This document shows, one piece after another, positions 36,801 to 51,800 of a DNA stretch of 64,000 bases. The position numbers were made by a program, and so were the translations under genes. The notes beneath the pieces are model-generated. The model was not told where the DNA came from, made no database searches, and saw nothing but the letters and a program-made list of their open reading frames with translations. Within the stretch, counting starts at the first letter, position 1, and every line of letters begins with the position of its first letter. The DNA comes from Isoperla grammatica (lineage: Eukaryota > Arthropoda > Insecta > Plecoptera > Perlodidae): positions 23,607,097 through 23,671,096 of the forward strand of contig OX246749.1 of the NCBI GenBank assembly GCA_945910005.1. Reading direction: 5' to 3'.

Positions 36801-39800
36801 CCTGGAGATCCAAGTGAGGGACAAGAGCCGGTCTGTTCACAGCCAGCTACTGTGCATGCAACATGCACTGTACACTAGATACTTGCAGATACCTGGAGAT
36901 CCAAGTGAGGGACAAGAGCCGGTCTGTTCACAGCCAGCTACTGTGCGAGCAACATGCACTGTACACTAGATACTTGCAGATACCTGGAGATCCAAGTGAG
37001 GGACAAGAGCCGGTCTGTTCACAGCCAGCTACTGTGCGTGCAACATGCACTGTACACTAGATACTTGCAGATACCTGGAGATCCAAGTGAGAGACAAGAG
37101 CCGGTCTGTTCACAGCCAGCTACTGTGCGTGCATCATGCACTGTACACTAGATACTTGCAGATACCTGGAGATCCAAGTGAGGGACAAGAGCCGGTCTGT
37201 TCACAGCCAGCTACTGTGCGTGCAACATGCACTGTACACTAGATACTTGCAGATACCTGGAGATCCAAGTGAGGGACAAGAGCCGGTCTGTTCACAGCCA
37301 GCTACTGTGCGTGCAACCTGCACTGTACACTAGATACTTGCAGATACCTGGAGATCCAAGTGAGGGACAAGAGCCGGTCTGTTGACAGCCAGCTACTGTG
37401 CGTGCTACATGCACTGTACACTAGATACTTGCAGATACCTGGAGATCCAAGTGAGGGACAAGAGCCGGTCTGTTGACAGCCAGCTACTGTGCGTGCAACA
37501 TGCACTGTACACTAGATACTTGCAGATACCTGGAGATCCAAGTGAGGGACAAGAGCCGGTCTGTTGACAGCCAGCTACTGTGCGTGCAACATGCACTGTA
37601 CACTAGATACTTGCAGATACCTGGAGATCCAAGTGAGGGACAAGAGCCGGTCTGTTCACAGCCAGCTACTGTGCGTGCAACATGGCAACATGCACTGTAC
37701 ACTAGATACTTGCAGATACCTGGAGATCCAAGTGAGGGACAAGAGCCGGTCTGTTCACAGCCAGCTACTGTGCGTGCAACATGGCAACATGCACTGTACA
37801 CTAGATACTTGCAGATACCTGGAGATCCAAGTGAGGGACAAGAGCCGGTCTGTTCACAGCCAGCTACTGTGCGTGCAACATGCACTGTACACTAGATACT
37901 TGCAGATACCTGGAGATCCAAGTGAGGGACAAGAGCCGGTCTGTTCACAGCCAGCTACTGTGCGTGCAACATGCACTGTACACTAGATACTTGCAGATAC
38001 CTGAAGATCCAAGTGAGGGACAAGAGCCGGTCTGTTCACAGCAGGCTACTGTGCGTGCAACATGCACTGTACACTAGATACTTGCAGATACCTGGAGATC
38101 CAAGTGAGGGACAAGAGCCGGTCTGTTCACAGCCAGCTACTGTGCGTGCAACATGCACTGTACACTAGATACTTGCAGATACCTGGAGATCCAAGTGAGG
38201 GACAAGAGCCGGTCTGTTCACAGCCAGCTACTGTGCGTGCAACATGCACTGTACACTAGATACTTGCAGATACCTGGAGATCCAAGTGAGGGACAAGAGC
38301 CGGTCTGTTCACAGCCAGCTGCTGTGCGTGCAACATGCACTGTACACTAGATACTTGCAGATACCTGGAGATCCAAGTGAGGGACAAGAGCCGGTCTGTT
38401 CACAGCCAGCAACTGTGCGTGCAACAAGGCATCATGCACTGTACACTAGATACTTGCAGATACCTGGAGATCCAAGTGAGGGACAAGAGCCGGTCTGTTC
38501 ACAGCCAGCTACTGTGCGTGCAACATGCACTGTACACTAGATACTTGCAGATACCTGGAGATCCAAGTGAGGGACAAGAGCCGGTCTGTTCACAGCCAGC
38601 TACTGTGCGTGCAACATGCACTGTACACTAGATACTTGCAGGTTCCTGGAGATCCAAGTGAGGGACAAGAGCCGGTCTGTTCACAGCCAGCTACTGTGCG
38701 TGCAACATGCACTGTACACTAGATACTTGCAGATACCTGGAGATCCAAGTGAGGGACAAGAGCCGGTCTGTTCACAGCCAGCTACTGTGCGTGCATCATT
38801 CACTGTACACTAGATACTTGCAGATACCTGGAGATCCAAGTGAGGGACAAGAGCCGGTCTGTTCACAGCCAGCTACTGTGCGTGCAACATGCACTGTACA
38901 CTAGATACTTGCAGATACCTGGAGATCCAAGTGAGGGACAAGAGCCGGTCTGTTCACAGCCAGCTACTGTGCGTGCAACATGCACTGTACACTAGATACT
39001 TGCAGATACCTGGAGATCCAAGTGAGGGACAAGAGCCGGTCTGTTCACAGCCAGCTACTGTGCGTGCAACATGCACTGTACACTAGATACTTGCAGATAC
39101 CTGGAGATCCAAGTGAGGGACAAGAGCCGGTCTGTTCACAGCCAGCTACTGTGCGTGCAACAAGGCAACATGCACTGTACACTAGATACTTGCAGATACC
39201 TGAAGATCCAAGTGAGGGACAAGAGCCGGTCTGTTCACAGCCAGCTACTGTGCGTGCAACATGCACTGTACACTAGATACTTGCAGATACCTGGAGATCC
39301 AAGTGAGGGACAAGAGCCGGTCTGTTCACAGCCAGCTACTGTGCGTGCAACATGCACTGTACACTAGATACTTGCAGATACCTGGAGATCCAAGTGAGGG
39401 ACAAGAGCCGGTCTGTTCACAGCAGGCTACTGTGCGTGCAACATGCACTGTACACTAGATACTTGCAGATACCTGGAGATCCAAGTGAGGGACAAGAGCC
39501 GATCTGTTCACAGCCAGCTACTGTGCGTGCAACATGCACTGTACACTAGATACTTGCAGATACCTGGAGATCCAAGTGAGGGACAAGAGCCGGTCTGTTC
39601 ACAGCCAGCTACTGTGCGTGCAACATGCACTGTACACTAGATACTTGCAGATACCTGGAGATCCAAGTGAGGGACAAGAGCCGGTCTGTTCACAGCTAGC
39701 TACTGTGCGTGCAACATGCACTGTACACTAGATACTTGCAGATACCTGGAGATCCAAGTGAGGGACAAGAGCCGGTCTGTTCACAGCCAGCTACTGTGCG

Positions 39801-42800
39801 TGCATCATGCACTGTACACTAGATACTTGCAGATACCTGGAGATCCAAGTGAGGGACAAGAGCCGGTCTGTTCACAGCCAGCTACTGTGCGTGCAACATG
39901 CACTGTACACTAGATACTTGCAGATACCTGGAGATCCAAGTGAGGGACAAGAGCCGGTCTGTTCACAGCCAGCTACTGTGCGTGCATCATGCACTGTACA
40001 CTAGATACTTGCAGATACCAGGAGATCTAAGTGAGGGACAAGAGCCGGTCTGTTCACAGCCAGCTACTGTGCGTGCAACATGCACTGTACACTAGATACT
40101 TGCAGATACCTGGAGATCCAAGTGAGGGACAAGAGTTGGTCTGTTCACAGCCAGCTACTGTGCGTGCAACATGCACTGTACACTAGATACTTGCAGATAC
40201 CTGGAGATCCAAGTGAGAGACAAGAGCCGGTCTGTTCACAGCCAGCTACTGTGCGTGCATCATGCACTGTACACTAGATACTTGCAGATACCTGGAGATC
40301 CAAGTGAGGGACAAGAGCCGGTCTGTTCACAGCCAGCTACTGTGCGTGCAACATGCACTGTACACTAGATACTTGCAGATACCTGGAGATCCAAGTGAGA
40401 GACATGAGCCGGTCTGTTCACAGCCAGCTACTGTGCGTGCATCATGCGATGTACACTAGATACTTGCAGATACCTGGAGATCCAAGTGAGGGACAAGAGC
40501 CGGTCTGTTCACAGCCAGCTACTGTGCGTGCAACATGCACTGTACACTAGATACTTGCAGATACCTTGAGATCCAAGTGAGGGACAAGAGCCGGTCTGTT
40601 CACAGCCAGCTACTGTGCGTGCATTATGCACTGTACACTAGATACTTGCAGATACCTGGAGATCCAAGTGAGGGACAAAAGCCGGTCTGTTCACAGCCAG
40701 CTACTGTGCGTGCAACATGCACTGTACACTAGATACTTGCAGATACCTGGAGATCCAAGTGAGGGACAAGAGCCGGTCTGTTCACAGCCAGCTACTGTGC
40801 GTGCAACATGCACTGTACACTAGATACTTGCAGATACCTGGAGATCCAAGTGAGGGACAAGAGCCGGTCTGTTCACAGCCAGCTACTGTGCGTGCAACCT
40901 GCACTGTACACTAGATACTTGCAGATACCTGGAGATCCAAGTGAGGGACAAGAGCCGGTCTGTTGACAGCCAGCTACTGTGCGTGCTACATGCACTGTAC
41001 ACTAGATACTTGCAGATACCTGGAGATCCAAGTGAGGGACAAGAGCCGGTCTGTTGACAGCCAGCTACTGTGCGTGCAACATGCACTGTACACTAGATAC
41101 TTGCAGATACCTGGAGATCCAAGTGAGGGACAAGAGGCGGTCTGTTGACAGCCAGCTACTGTGCGTGCAACATGCACTGTACACTAGATACTTACAGATA
41201 CCTGGAGATCCAAGTGAGGGACAAGAGCCGGTCTGTTCACAGCCAGCTACTGTGCGTGCAACATGCACTGTACACTAGATACTTGCAGATACCTGGAGAT
41301 CCAAGTGAGGGACAAGAGCCGGTCTGTTGACAGCCAGCTACTGTGCGTGCAACATGCACTGTACACTAGATACTTGCAGATACCTGGAGATCCAAGTGAG
41401 GGACAAGAGCCGGTCTGTTCACAGCCAGCTACTGTGCGTGCAACATGGCAACATGCACTGTACACTAGATACTTGCAGATACCTGGAGATCCAAGTGAGG
41501 GACAAGAGCCGGTCTGTTCACAGCCAGCTACTGTGCGTGCAACATGCACTGTACACTAGATACTTGCAGATACCTGGAGATCCAAGTGAGGGACAAGAGC
41601 CGGTCTGTTCACAGCCAGCTACTGTGCGTGCAACATGCACTGTACACTAGATACTTGCAGATACCTGGAGATCCAAGTGAGGGACAAGAGCCGGTCTGTT
41701 CACAGCCAGCTACTGTGCGTGCAACATGCACTGTACACTAGATACTTGCAGATACCTGGAGATCCAAGTGAGGGACAAGAGCCGGTCTGTTCACAGCAGG
41801 CTACTGTGCGTGCAACATGCACTGTACACTAGATACTTGCAGATACCTGGAGATCCAAGTGAGAGACAAGAGCCGGTCTGTTCACAGCCAGCTACTGTGC
41901 GTGCAACATGCACTGTACACTAGATACTTGCAGATACCTGGAGATCCAAGTGAGGGACAAGAGCCGGTCTGTTCACAGCCAGCTACTGTGCGTGCAACAT
42001 GCACTGTACACTAGATACTTGCAGATACCTGGAGATCCAAGTGAGGGACAAGAGCCGGTCTGTTCACAGCCAGCTACTGTGCATGCAACATGCACTGTAC
42101 ACTAGATACTTGCAGATACCTGGAGATCCAAGTGAGGGACAAGAGCCGGTCTGTTCACAGCCAGCTACTGTGCGAGCAAAATGCACTGTACACTAGATAC
42201 TTGCAGATACCTGGAGATCCAAGTGAGGGACAAGAGCCGGTCTGTTCACAGCCAGCTACTGTGCGTGCAACATGCACTGTACACTAGATACTTGCAGATA
42301 CCTGGAGATCCAAGTGAGAGACAAGAGCCGGTCTGTTCACAGCCAGCTACTGTGCCTGCATCATGCACTGTACACTAGATACTTGCAGATACCTGGAGAT
42401 CCAAGTGAGGGACAAGAGCCGGTCTGTTCACAGCCAGCTACTGTGCGTGCAACATGCACTGTACACTAGATACTTGCAGATACCTGGAGATCCAAGTGAG
42501 GGACAAGAGCCTGTCTGTTCACAGCCAGCTACTGTGCGTGCAACCTGCACTGTACACTAGATACTTGCAGATACCTGGAGATCCAAGTGAGGGACAAGAG
42601 CCGGTCTGTTGACAGCCAGCTACTGTGCGTGCTACATGCACTGTACACTAGATACTTGCAGATACCTGGAGATCCAAGTGAGGGACAAGAGCCGGTCTGT
42701 TGACAGCCAGCTACTGTGCGTGCAACATGCACTGTACACTAGATACTTGCAGATACCTGGAGATCCAAGTGAGGGACAAGAGCCGGTCTGTTGACAGCCA

Positions 42801-45800
42801 GCTACTGTGCGTGCAACATGCACTGTACACTAGATACTTGCAGATACCTGGAGATCCAAGTGAGGGACAAGAGCCGGTCTGTTCACAGCCAGCTACTGTG
42901 CGTGCAACATGGCAACATGCACTGTACACTAGATACTTACAGATACCTGGAGATCCAAGTGAGGGACAAGAGCCGGTCTGTTCACAGCCAGCTACTGTGC
43001 GTGCAACATGCACTGTTCACTAGATACTTGCAGATACCTGGAGATCCAAGTTAGGGACAAGAGCCGGTCTGTTCATAGCCAGCTACTGTGCGTGCAACAT
43101 GCACTGTACACTAGATACTTGCAGATACCTGGAGATCCAAGTGAGAGACAAGAGCCGGTCTGTTCACAGCCAGCTACTGTGCGTGCAACATGGCAACATG
43201 CACTGTACACTAGATACTTGCAGATACCTGGAGATCCAAGTGAAAGACAAGAGCCGGTCTGTTCACAGCCAGCTACTGTGCGTGCAACATGCACTGTACA
43301 CTAGATACTTGCAGATACCTGGAGATCCAAGTGAGGGACAAGAGCCGGTCTGTTCACAGCCAGCTACTGTGCGTGCATCATGCACTGTACACTAGATACT
43401 TGCAGATACCTGGAGATCCAAGTGAGGGACAAGAGCCGGCCTGTTCACAGCCAGCTACTGTGCGTGCATCATGCACTGTACACTAGATACTTGCAGATAC
43501 CTGGAGATCCAAGTGAGGGACAAGAGCCGGTCTGTTCACAGCCAGCTACTTTGCGTGCAACATGCCCTGTACACTAGATACTTGCAGATACCTGGAGATC
43601 CTAGTGAGGGACAAGAGCCGGTCTGTTCACAGCCAGCTACTGTGCGTGCAACATGCCCTGTACACTAGATACTTGCAGATACCAGGAGATCCTAGTGAGG
43701 GACAAGAGCCGGTCTGTTCACAGCCAGCTACTGTGCGTGCAACATTCCCTGTACACTAGATACTTGCAGATACCTGGAGATCCAAGTGAGGGACAAGAGC
43801 CGGTCTGTTCACAGCCAGCTACTGTGCGTGCAACATGCACTGTACACTAGATACTTGCAGATACCTGGAGATCCAAGTGAGGGACAAGAGCCGGTCTGTT
43901 CACAGCCAGCTACTGTGCGTGCAACATGCACTGTACACTAGATACTTGCAGATACCTGGAGATCCAAGTGAGGGACAAGAGCCGGTCTGTTCACAGCCAG
44001 CTACTGTGCGTGCAACATGCACTGTACACTAGATACTTGCAGATACCTGGAGATCCAAGTGAGGGACAAGAGCCGGTCTGTTCACAGCCAGCTACTGTGC
44101 GTGCAACAAGGCAACATGCACTGTACACTAGATACTTGCAGATACCTGGAGATCCAAGTGAGGGACAAGAGCCGGTCTGTTCACAGCCAGCTACTGTGCG
44201 TGCAACATGCACTGTACACTAGATACTTGCAGATACCTGGAGATCCAAGTGAGGGACAAGAGCCGGTCTGTTCACAGCCAGCTACTGTGCGTGCAACATG
44301 CACTGTACACTAGATACTTGCAGATACCCGGAGATCCAAGTGAGGGACAAGAGCCGGTCTGTTCACAGCCAGCTACTGTGCGTGCATCATGCACTGTACA
44401 CTAGATACTTGCAGATACCTGGAGATCCAAGTGAGGGACAAGAGCCGGTCTGTTGACAGCCAGCTACTGTGCGTGCAACATGCACTGTACACTAGATACT
44501 TGCAGATACCTGGAGATCTAAGTGAGGGACAAGAGCCGGTCTGTTCACAGCCAGCTACTGTGCGTGCAACATGCACTGTACACTAGATACTTGCAGATAC
44601 CTGGAGATCCAAGTGAGGGACAAGAGCCGGTCTGTTGACAGCCAGCTACTGTGCGTGCAACATGCACTGTACACTAGATACTTGCAGATACCTGGAGATC
44701 CAAGTGAGGGACAAGAGAAGGTCTGTTCACAGCCAGCTACTGTGCGTGCAACATGCACTGTACACTAGATACTTGCAGATACCTGGAGATCCAAGTGAGG
44801 GACAAGAGCCGGTCTGTTGACAGCCAGCTACTGTGCGTGCAACATGCACTGTACACTAGATACTTGCAGATACCTGGAGATCTAAGTGAGGGACAAGAGC
44901 CGGTCTGTTCACAGCCAGCTACTGTGCATGCAACATGCACTGTACTCTAGATACTTGCAGATACCTGGAGATCCAAGTGAGGGACAAGAGCCGGTCTGTT
45001 CACAGCCAGCTACTGTGCGTGCAACAAGGCAACATGCACTGTACACTAGATACTTGCAGATACCTGGAGATCCAAGTGAGGGACAAGAGCCGGTCTGTTC
45101 ACAGCCAGCTACTGTGCGTGCATCATGCACTGTACACTAGATACTTGCAGATACCTGGAGATCCAAGTGAGAGACTAGAGCCGGTCTGTTCACAGCCAGC
45201 TACTGTGCGTGCAACAAGGCAACATGCACTGTACACTAGATACTTGCAGATACCTGGAGATCCAAGTGAGGGACAAGAGCCGGTCTGTTCACAGCCAGCT
45301 ACTGTGCGTGCAACATGCACTGTACACTAGATACTTGCAGATACCTGGAGATCCAAGTGAGGGACAAGAGCCGGTCTGTTGACAGCCAGCTACTGTGCGT
45401 GCAACGAGGCAACATGCACTGTACACTAGATACTTGCAGATACCTGGAGATCCAAGTTAAAGACAAGAGCCGGTCTGTTCACAGCCAGCTACTGTGCGTG
45501 CATCATGCACTGTACACTAGATACTTGCAGATACCTGGAGATCCAAGTGAGAGACAAGAGCCGGTCTGTTCACAGCCAGCTACTGTGCGTGCAACAAGGC
45601 ATCATGCACTGTACACTAGATACTTGCAGATACCTGGAGATCCAAGTGAGGGACAAGAGCGGTCTGTTCACAGCCAGCTACTGTGCGTGCAACATGCACT
45701 GTACACTATATACTTGCAGATACCTGGAGATCCAAGTGAGGGACAAGAGCCGGTCTGTTCACAGCCAGCTACTGTGCGTGCAACATGCACTGTACACTAG

Positions 45801-48800
45801 ATACTTGCAGATACCTGGAGATCCAAGTGAGGGACAAGAGCCGGTGTGTTCACAGCCAGCTACTGTGCGTGCAACATGCACTGTACACTAGATACTTGCA
45901 GATACCTGGAGATCCAAGTGAGGGACAAGAGCCGGTCTGTTCACAGCCAGCTACTGTGCGTGCAACAAGGCAACATGCACTGTACACTAGATACTTGCAG
46001 ATACCTGGAGATCCAAGTGAGGGACAAGAGCCGGTCTGTTCACAGCCAGCTACTGTGCGTGCAACATGCACTGTACACTAGATACTTGCAGATACCTGGA
46101 GATCCAAGTGAGGGACAAGAGCCGGTCTGTTCACAGCCAGCTACTGTGCGTGCATCATGCACTGTACACTAGATACTTGCAGATACCTGGAGATCCAAGT
46201 GAGGGACAAGAGCCGGTCTGTTCACAGCCAGCTACTTTGCGTGCAACATGCACTGTACACTAGATACTTGCAGATACCTGGAGATCCAAGTGAGGGACAA
46301 GAGCCGGTCTGTTCACAGCCAGCTACTGTGCGTGCAACATGCACTGTTCACTAGATACTTGCAGATACCTGGAGATCCAAGTGAGGGACAAGAGCTGGTC
46401 TGTTCACAGCCAGCTACTTTGCGTGCAACATGCACTGTACACTAGATACTTGCAGATACCTGGAGATCCAAGTGAGGGACAAGAGCCGGTCTGTTCACAG
46501 CCAGCTACTGTGCGTGCATCATGCACTGTACACTAGATACTTGCAGATACCTGGAGATCCAAGTGAGGGACAAGAGCCGGTCTGTTCACAGCCAGCTACT
46601 GTGCGTGCAACAAGGCATCATGCACTGTACACTAGATACTTGCAGATACCTGGAGATCCAAGTGAGGGACAAGAGCCGGTCTGTTCACAGCCAGCTACTG
46701 TGCGTGCAACATGCACTGTACACTAGATACTTGCAGATACCTGGAGATCCAAGTGAGGGACAAGAGCCGGTCTGTTCACAGCCAGCTACTTTGCGTGCAA
46801 CATGCACTGTACACTAGATACTTGCAGATACCTGGAGATCCAAGTGAGGGACAAGAGCCGGTCTGTTCACAGCCAGCTACTGTGCGTGCAACATGCACTG
46901 TTCACTAGATACTTGCAGATACCTGGAGATCCAAGTGAGGGACAAGAGCTGGTCTGTTCACAGCCAGCTACTTTGCGTGCAACATGCACTGTACACTAGA
47001 TACTTGCAGATACCTGGAGATCCAAGTGAGGGACAAGAGCCGGTCTGTTCACAGCCAGCTACTGTGCGTGCAACATGCACTGTACACTAGATACTTGCAG
47101 ATACCTGGAGATCCAAGTGAGGGACAAGAGCCGGTCTGTTCACAGCCAGCTACTGTGCGTGCATCATGCACTGTACACTAGATACTTGCAGATACCTGGA
47201 GATCCAAGTGAGGGACAAGAGCCGGTCTGTTCACAGCCAGCTACTGTGCGTGCAACATGCACTGTACACTAGATACTTGCAGATACCTGGAGATCCAAGT
47301 GAGGGACAAGAGCCGGTCTGTTCACAGCCAGCTACTGTTCGTGCAACATGCACTGTACACTAGATACTTGCAGATACCTGGAGATCGAAGTGAGGGACAA
47401 GAGCCGGTCTGTTCACAGCCAGCTACTGTGCGTGCATCATGCACTGTACACTAGATACTTGCAGATACCTGGAGATCCAAGTGAGGGACAAGAGCCGGTC
47501 TGTTCACAGCCAGCTACTGTGCGTGCAATATGCACTGTACACTAGATACTTGCAGATACCTGGAGAACCAAGTGAGGGATAAGAGCCGGTCTGTTCACAG
47601 CCAGCTACTGTGCGTGCATCATGCACTGTACACTAGATACTTGCAGATACCTGGGATCCAAGTGAGGGACAAGAGCCGGTCTGTTCACAGCCAGCTACTG
47701 TGCGTGCAACATGCACTGTGTACTAGATACTTGCAGATACCTGGAGATCCAAGTGAGAGACAAGAGCCGGTCTGTTCACAGCCAGCTACTGTGCGTGCAT
47801 CATGCACTGTACACTAGATACTTGCAGATACCTGGAGATCCAAGTGAGGGACAAGAGCCGGTCTGTTCACAGCCAGCTACTGTGCGTGCATCATGTACTG
47901 TACACTAGATACTTGCAGATACCTGGAGATCCAAGTGAGAGACAAGAGCCGGTCTGTTCACAGCCAGCTACTGTGCGTGCATCATGCACTGTACACTAGA
48001 TACTTGCAGATACCTGGAGATCCAAGTGAGGGACAAGAGCCGGTCTGTTCACAGCCAGCTACTGTGCGTGCAACATGCACTGTACACTAGATACTTGCAG
48101 ATACCTGGAGATCCAAGTGAGGGACAAGAGCCGGTCTGTTCACAGCCAGCTACTGTGCGTGCAACATGCACTGTACACTAGATACTTGCAGATACCTGGA
48201 GATCCAAGTGAGGGATAAGAGCCGGTCTGTTCACAGCCAGCTACTGTGCGTGCATCATGCACTGTACACTAGATACTTGCAGATACCTGGAGATCCAAGT
48301 GAGGGACAAGAGCCGGTCTGTTCACAGCCAGCTACTGTGCGTGCATCATGCACTGTACACTAGATACTTGCAGATACCTGGAGATCCAAGTGAGGGACAA
48401 GAGCCGGTCTGTTCACAGCCAGCTACTGTGCGTGCATCATGCACTGTACACTAGATACTTGCAGATACCTGGAGATCCAAGTGAGGGACAAGAGCCGGTC
48501 TGTTCACAGCCAGCTACTGTGCGTGCAACATGCACTGTACACTAGATACTTGCAGATACCTGGAGATCCAAGTGAGGGACAAGAGCCGGTCTGTTCACAA
48601 CCAGCTACTGTGCGTGCAACATGCACTGTACACTAGACACTTGCAGATACCTTGAGATCCAAGTGAGAGACAAGAGCCGGTCTGTTCACAGCCAGCTACT
48701 GTGCGTGCAACATGCACTGTACACTAGATACTTGCAGATACCTGGAGATCCAAGTGAGGGACAAGAGCCGGTCTGTTCACAGCCAGCTACTGTGCGTGCA

Positions 48801-51800
48801 TCATGCACTGTACACTAGATACTTGCAGATACCTTGGATCCAAGTGAGGGACAAGAGCCGGTCTGTTCACAGCCAGCTACTGTGCGTGCAACATGCACTG
48901 TACACTAGATACTTGCAGATACCTGGAGATCCAAGTGAGGGACAAGAGCCGGTCTGTTCACAGCCAGCTACTGTGCGTGCAACATGCACTGTACACTAGA
49001 TACTTGCAGGTACCTGGAGATCCAAGTGAGGGACAAGAGCCGGTCTGTTCACAGCCAGCTACTGTGCGTGCAACATGCACTGTACACTAGATACTTGCAG
49101 ATACCTGGAGATCCAAGTGAGGGATAAGAGCCGGTCTGTTCACAGCCAGCTACTGTGCGTGCAACAAGGCAACATGCACTGTACACTAGATACTTGCAGA
49201 TACCTGGAGATCCAAGTGAAGGACAAGAGCCGGTCTGTTCACAGCCAGCTACTGTGCGTGCATCATGCACTGTACACTAGATACTTGCAGATACCTGGAG
49301 ATCCAAGTGAGAGACAAGAGCCGGTCTGTTCACAGCCAGCTACTGTGCGTGCAACATGCACTGTACACTAGATACTTGCAGATACCTGGAGATCCAAGTG
49401 AGGGACAAGAGCCGGTCTGTTCACAGCCAGCTACTGTGCGTGCAACATGCACTGTACACTAGATACTTGCAGATACCTGGAGATCCAAGTGAGGGACAAG
49501 AGCCGGTCTGTTCACAGCCAGCTACTGTGCGTGCAACATGCACTGTACACTAGATACTTGCAGATACCTGGAGATCCAAGTGAGGGACAAGAGCCGGTCT
49601 GTTCACAGCCAGCTACTGTGCGTGCATCATGCACTGTACACTAGATACTTGCAGATACCAGGAGATCCAAGTGAGGGACAAGAGCCGGTCTGTTCACAGC
49701 CAGCTACTGTGCGTGCAACATGCACTGTACACTAGATACTTGCAGATACCTGGAGATCCAAGTGAGGGACAAGAGCCGGTCTGTTCACAGCCAGCTACTG
49801 TGCGTGCAACATGCACTGTACACTAGATACTTGCAGATACCTGGAGATCCAAGTGAGGGACAAGAGCCGGTCTGTTCACAGCCAGCTACTGTGCGTGCAT
49901 CATGCACTGTACACTAGATACTTGCAGATACCTGGAGATCCAAGTGAGGGACAAGAGCCGGTCTGTTCACAGCCAGCTACTGTGCGTGCATCATGCACTG
50001 TACACTAGATACTTGCAGATACCTGGAGATCCAAGTGAGGGACAAGAGCCGGTCTGTTCACAGCCAGCTACTGTGCGTGCAACATGCACTGTACACTAGA
50101 TACTTGCAGATACCTGGAGATCCAAGTGAGAGACAAGAGCCGGTCTGTTCACAGCCAGCTACTGTGCGTGCAACATGCAATGTACACTAGATACTTGCAG
50201 ATACCTGGAGATCCAAGTGAGGGACAAGAGCCGGTCTGTTCACAGCCAGCTACTGTGCGTGCATCATGCACTGTACACTAGATACTTGCAGATACCTGGA
50301 GATCCAAGTGAGGGACAAGAGCCGGTCTGTTCACAGCCAGCTACTGTGCGTGCAACATGCACTGTACACTAGATACTTGCAGATACCTGGAGATCCAAGT
50401 GAGGGACAAGAGCCGGTCTGTTCACAGCCAGCTACTGTGCGTGCAACATGCACTGTACACTAGATACTTGCAGATACCTGGAGATCCAAGTGAGGGACAA
50501 GAGCCGGTCTGTTCACAGCCAGCTACTGTGCGTGCATCATGCACTGTACACTAGATACTTGCAGATACTTGGAGATCCAAGTGAGGGACAAGAGCCGGTC
50601 TGTTCACAGCCAGCTACTGTGCGTGCAACATGCACTGTACACTAGATACTTGCAGATACCTGGAGATCCAAGTGAGGGACAAGAGCCGGTCTGTTCACAG
50701 CCAGCTACTGTGCGTGCATCATGCACTGTACACTAGATACTTGCAGATACCTGGAGATCCAAGTGAGGGACAAGAGCCGGTCTGTTTACAGCCAGCTACT
50801 GTGCGTGCAACATGCACTGTACACTAGATACTTGCAGATACCTGGAGATCCAAGTGAGAGACAAGAGCCGGTCTGTTCACAGCCAGCTACTGTGCGTGCA
50901 ACATGCACTGTACACTAGATACTTGCAGATACCTGGAGATCCAAGTGAGGGACAAGAGCCGGTCTGTTCACAGCCAGCTACTGTGCGTGCAGCATGCACT
51001 GTACACTAGATACTTGCAGATACCTGGAGATCCAAGTGAGGGACAAGAGCCGGTCTGTTCACAGCCAGCTACTGTGCGTGCATCATGCACTGTACACTAG
51101 ATACTTGCAGATACCTGGAGATCCAAGTGAGGGACAAGAGCCGGTCTGTTCACAGCCAGCTACTGTGCGTGCAACATGCACTGTACACTAGATACTTGCA
51201 GATACCTGGAGATCCAAGTGAGGGACAAGAGCTGGTCTGTTCACAGCCAGCTACTGTGCGTGCAACATGCACTGTACACTAGATACTTGCAGATACCTGG
51301 AGATCCAAGTGAGGGACAAGAGCCGGTCTGTTCACAGCCAGCTACTGTGCGTGCATCATGCACTGTACACTAGATACTTGCAGATACCTGGAGATCCAAG
51401 TGAGGGACAAGAGCCGGTCTGTTCACAGCCAGCTACTGTGCGTGCAACATGCACTGTACACTAGATACTTGCAGATACCTGGAGATCCAAGTGAGAGACA
51501 AGAGCCGGTCTGTTCACAGCCAGCTACTGTGCGTGCAACATGCACTGTACACTAGATACTTGCAGATACCTGGAGATCCAAGTGAGGGACAAGAGCCGGT
51601 CTGTTCACAGCCAGCTACTGTGCGTGCAGCATGCACTGTACACTAGATACTTGCAGATACCTGGAGATCCAAGTGAGGGACAAGAGCCGGTCTGTTCACA
51701 GCCAGCTACTGTGCGTGCATCATGCACTGTACACTAAATACTTGCAGATACCTGGAGATCCAAGTGAGGGACAAGAGCCGGTCTGTTCACAGCCAGCTAC

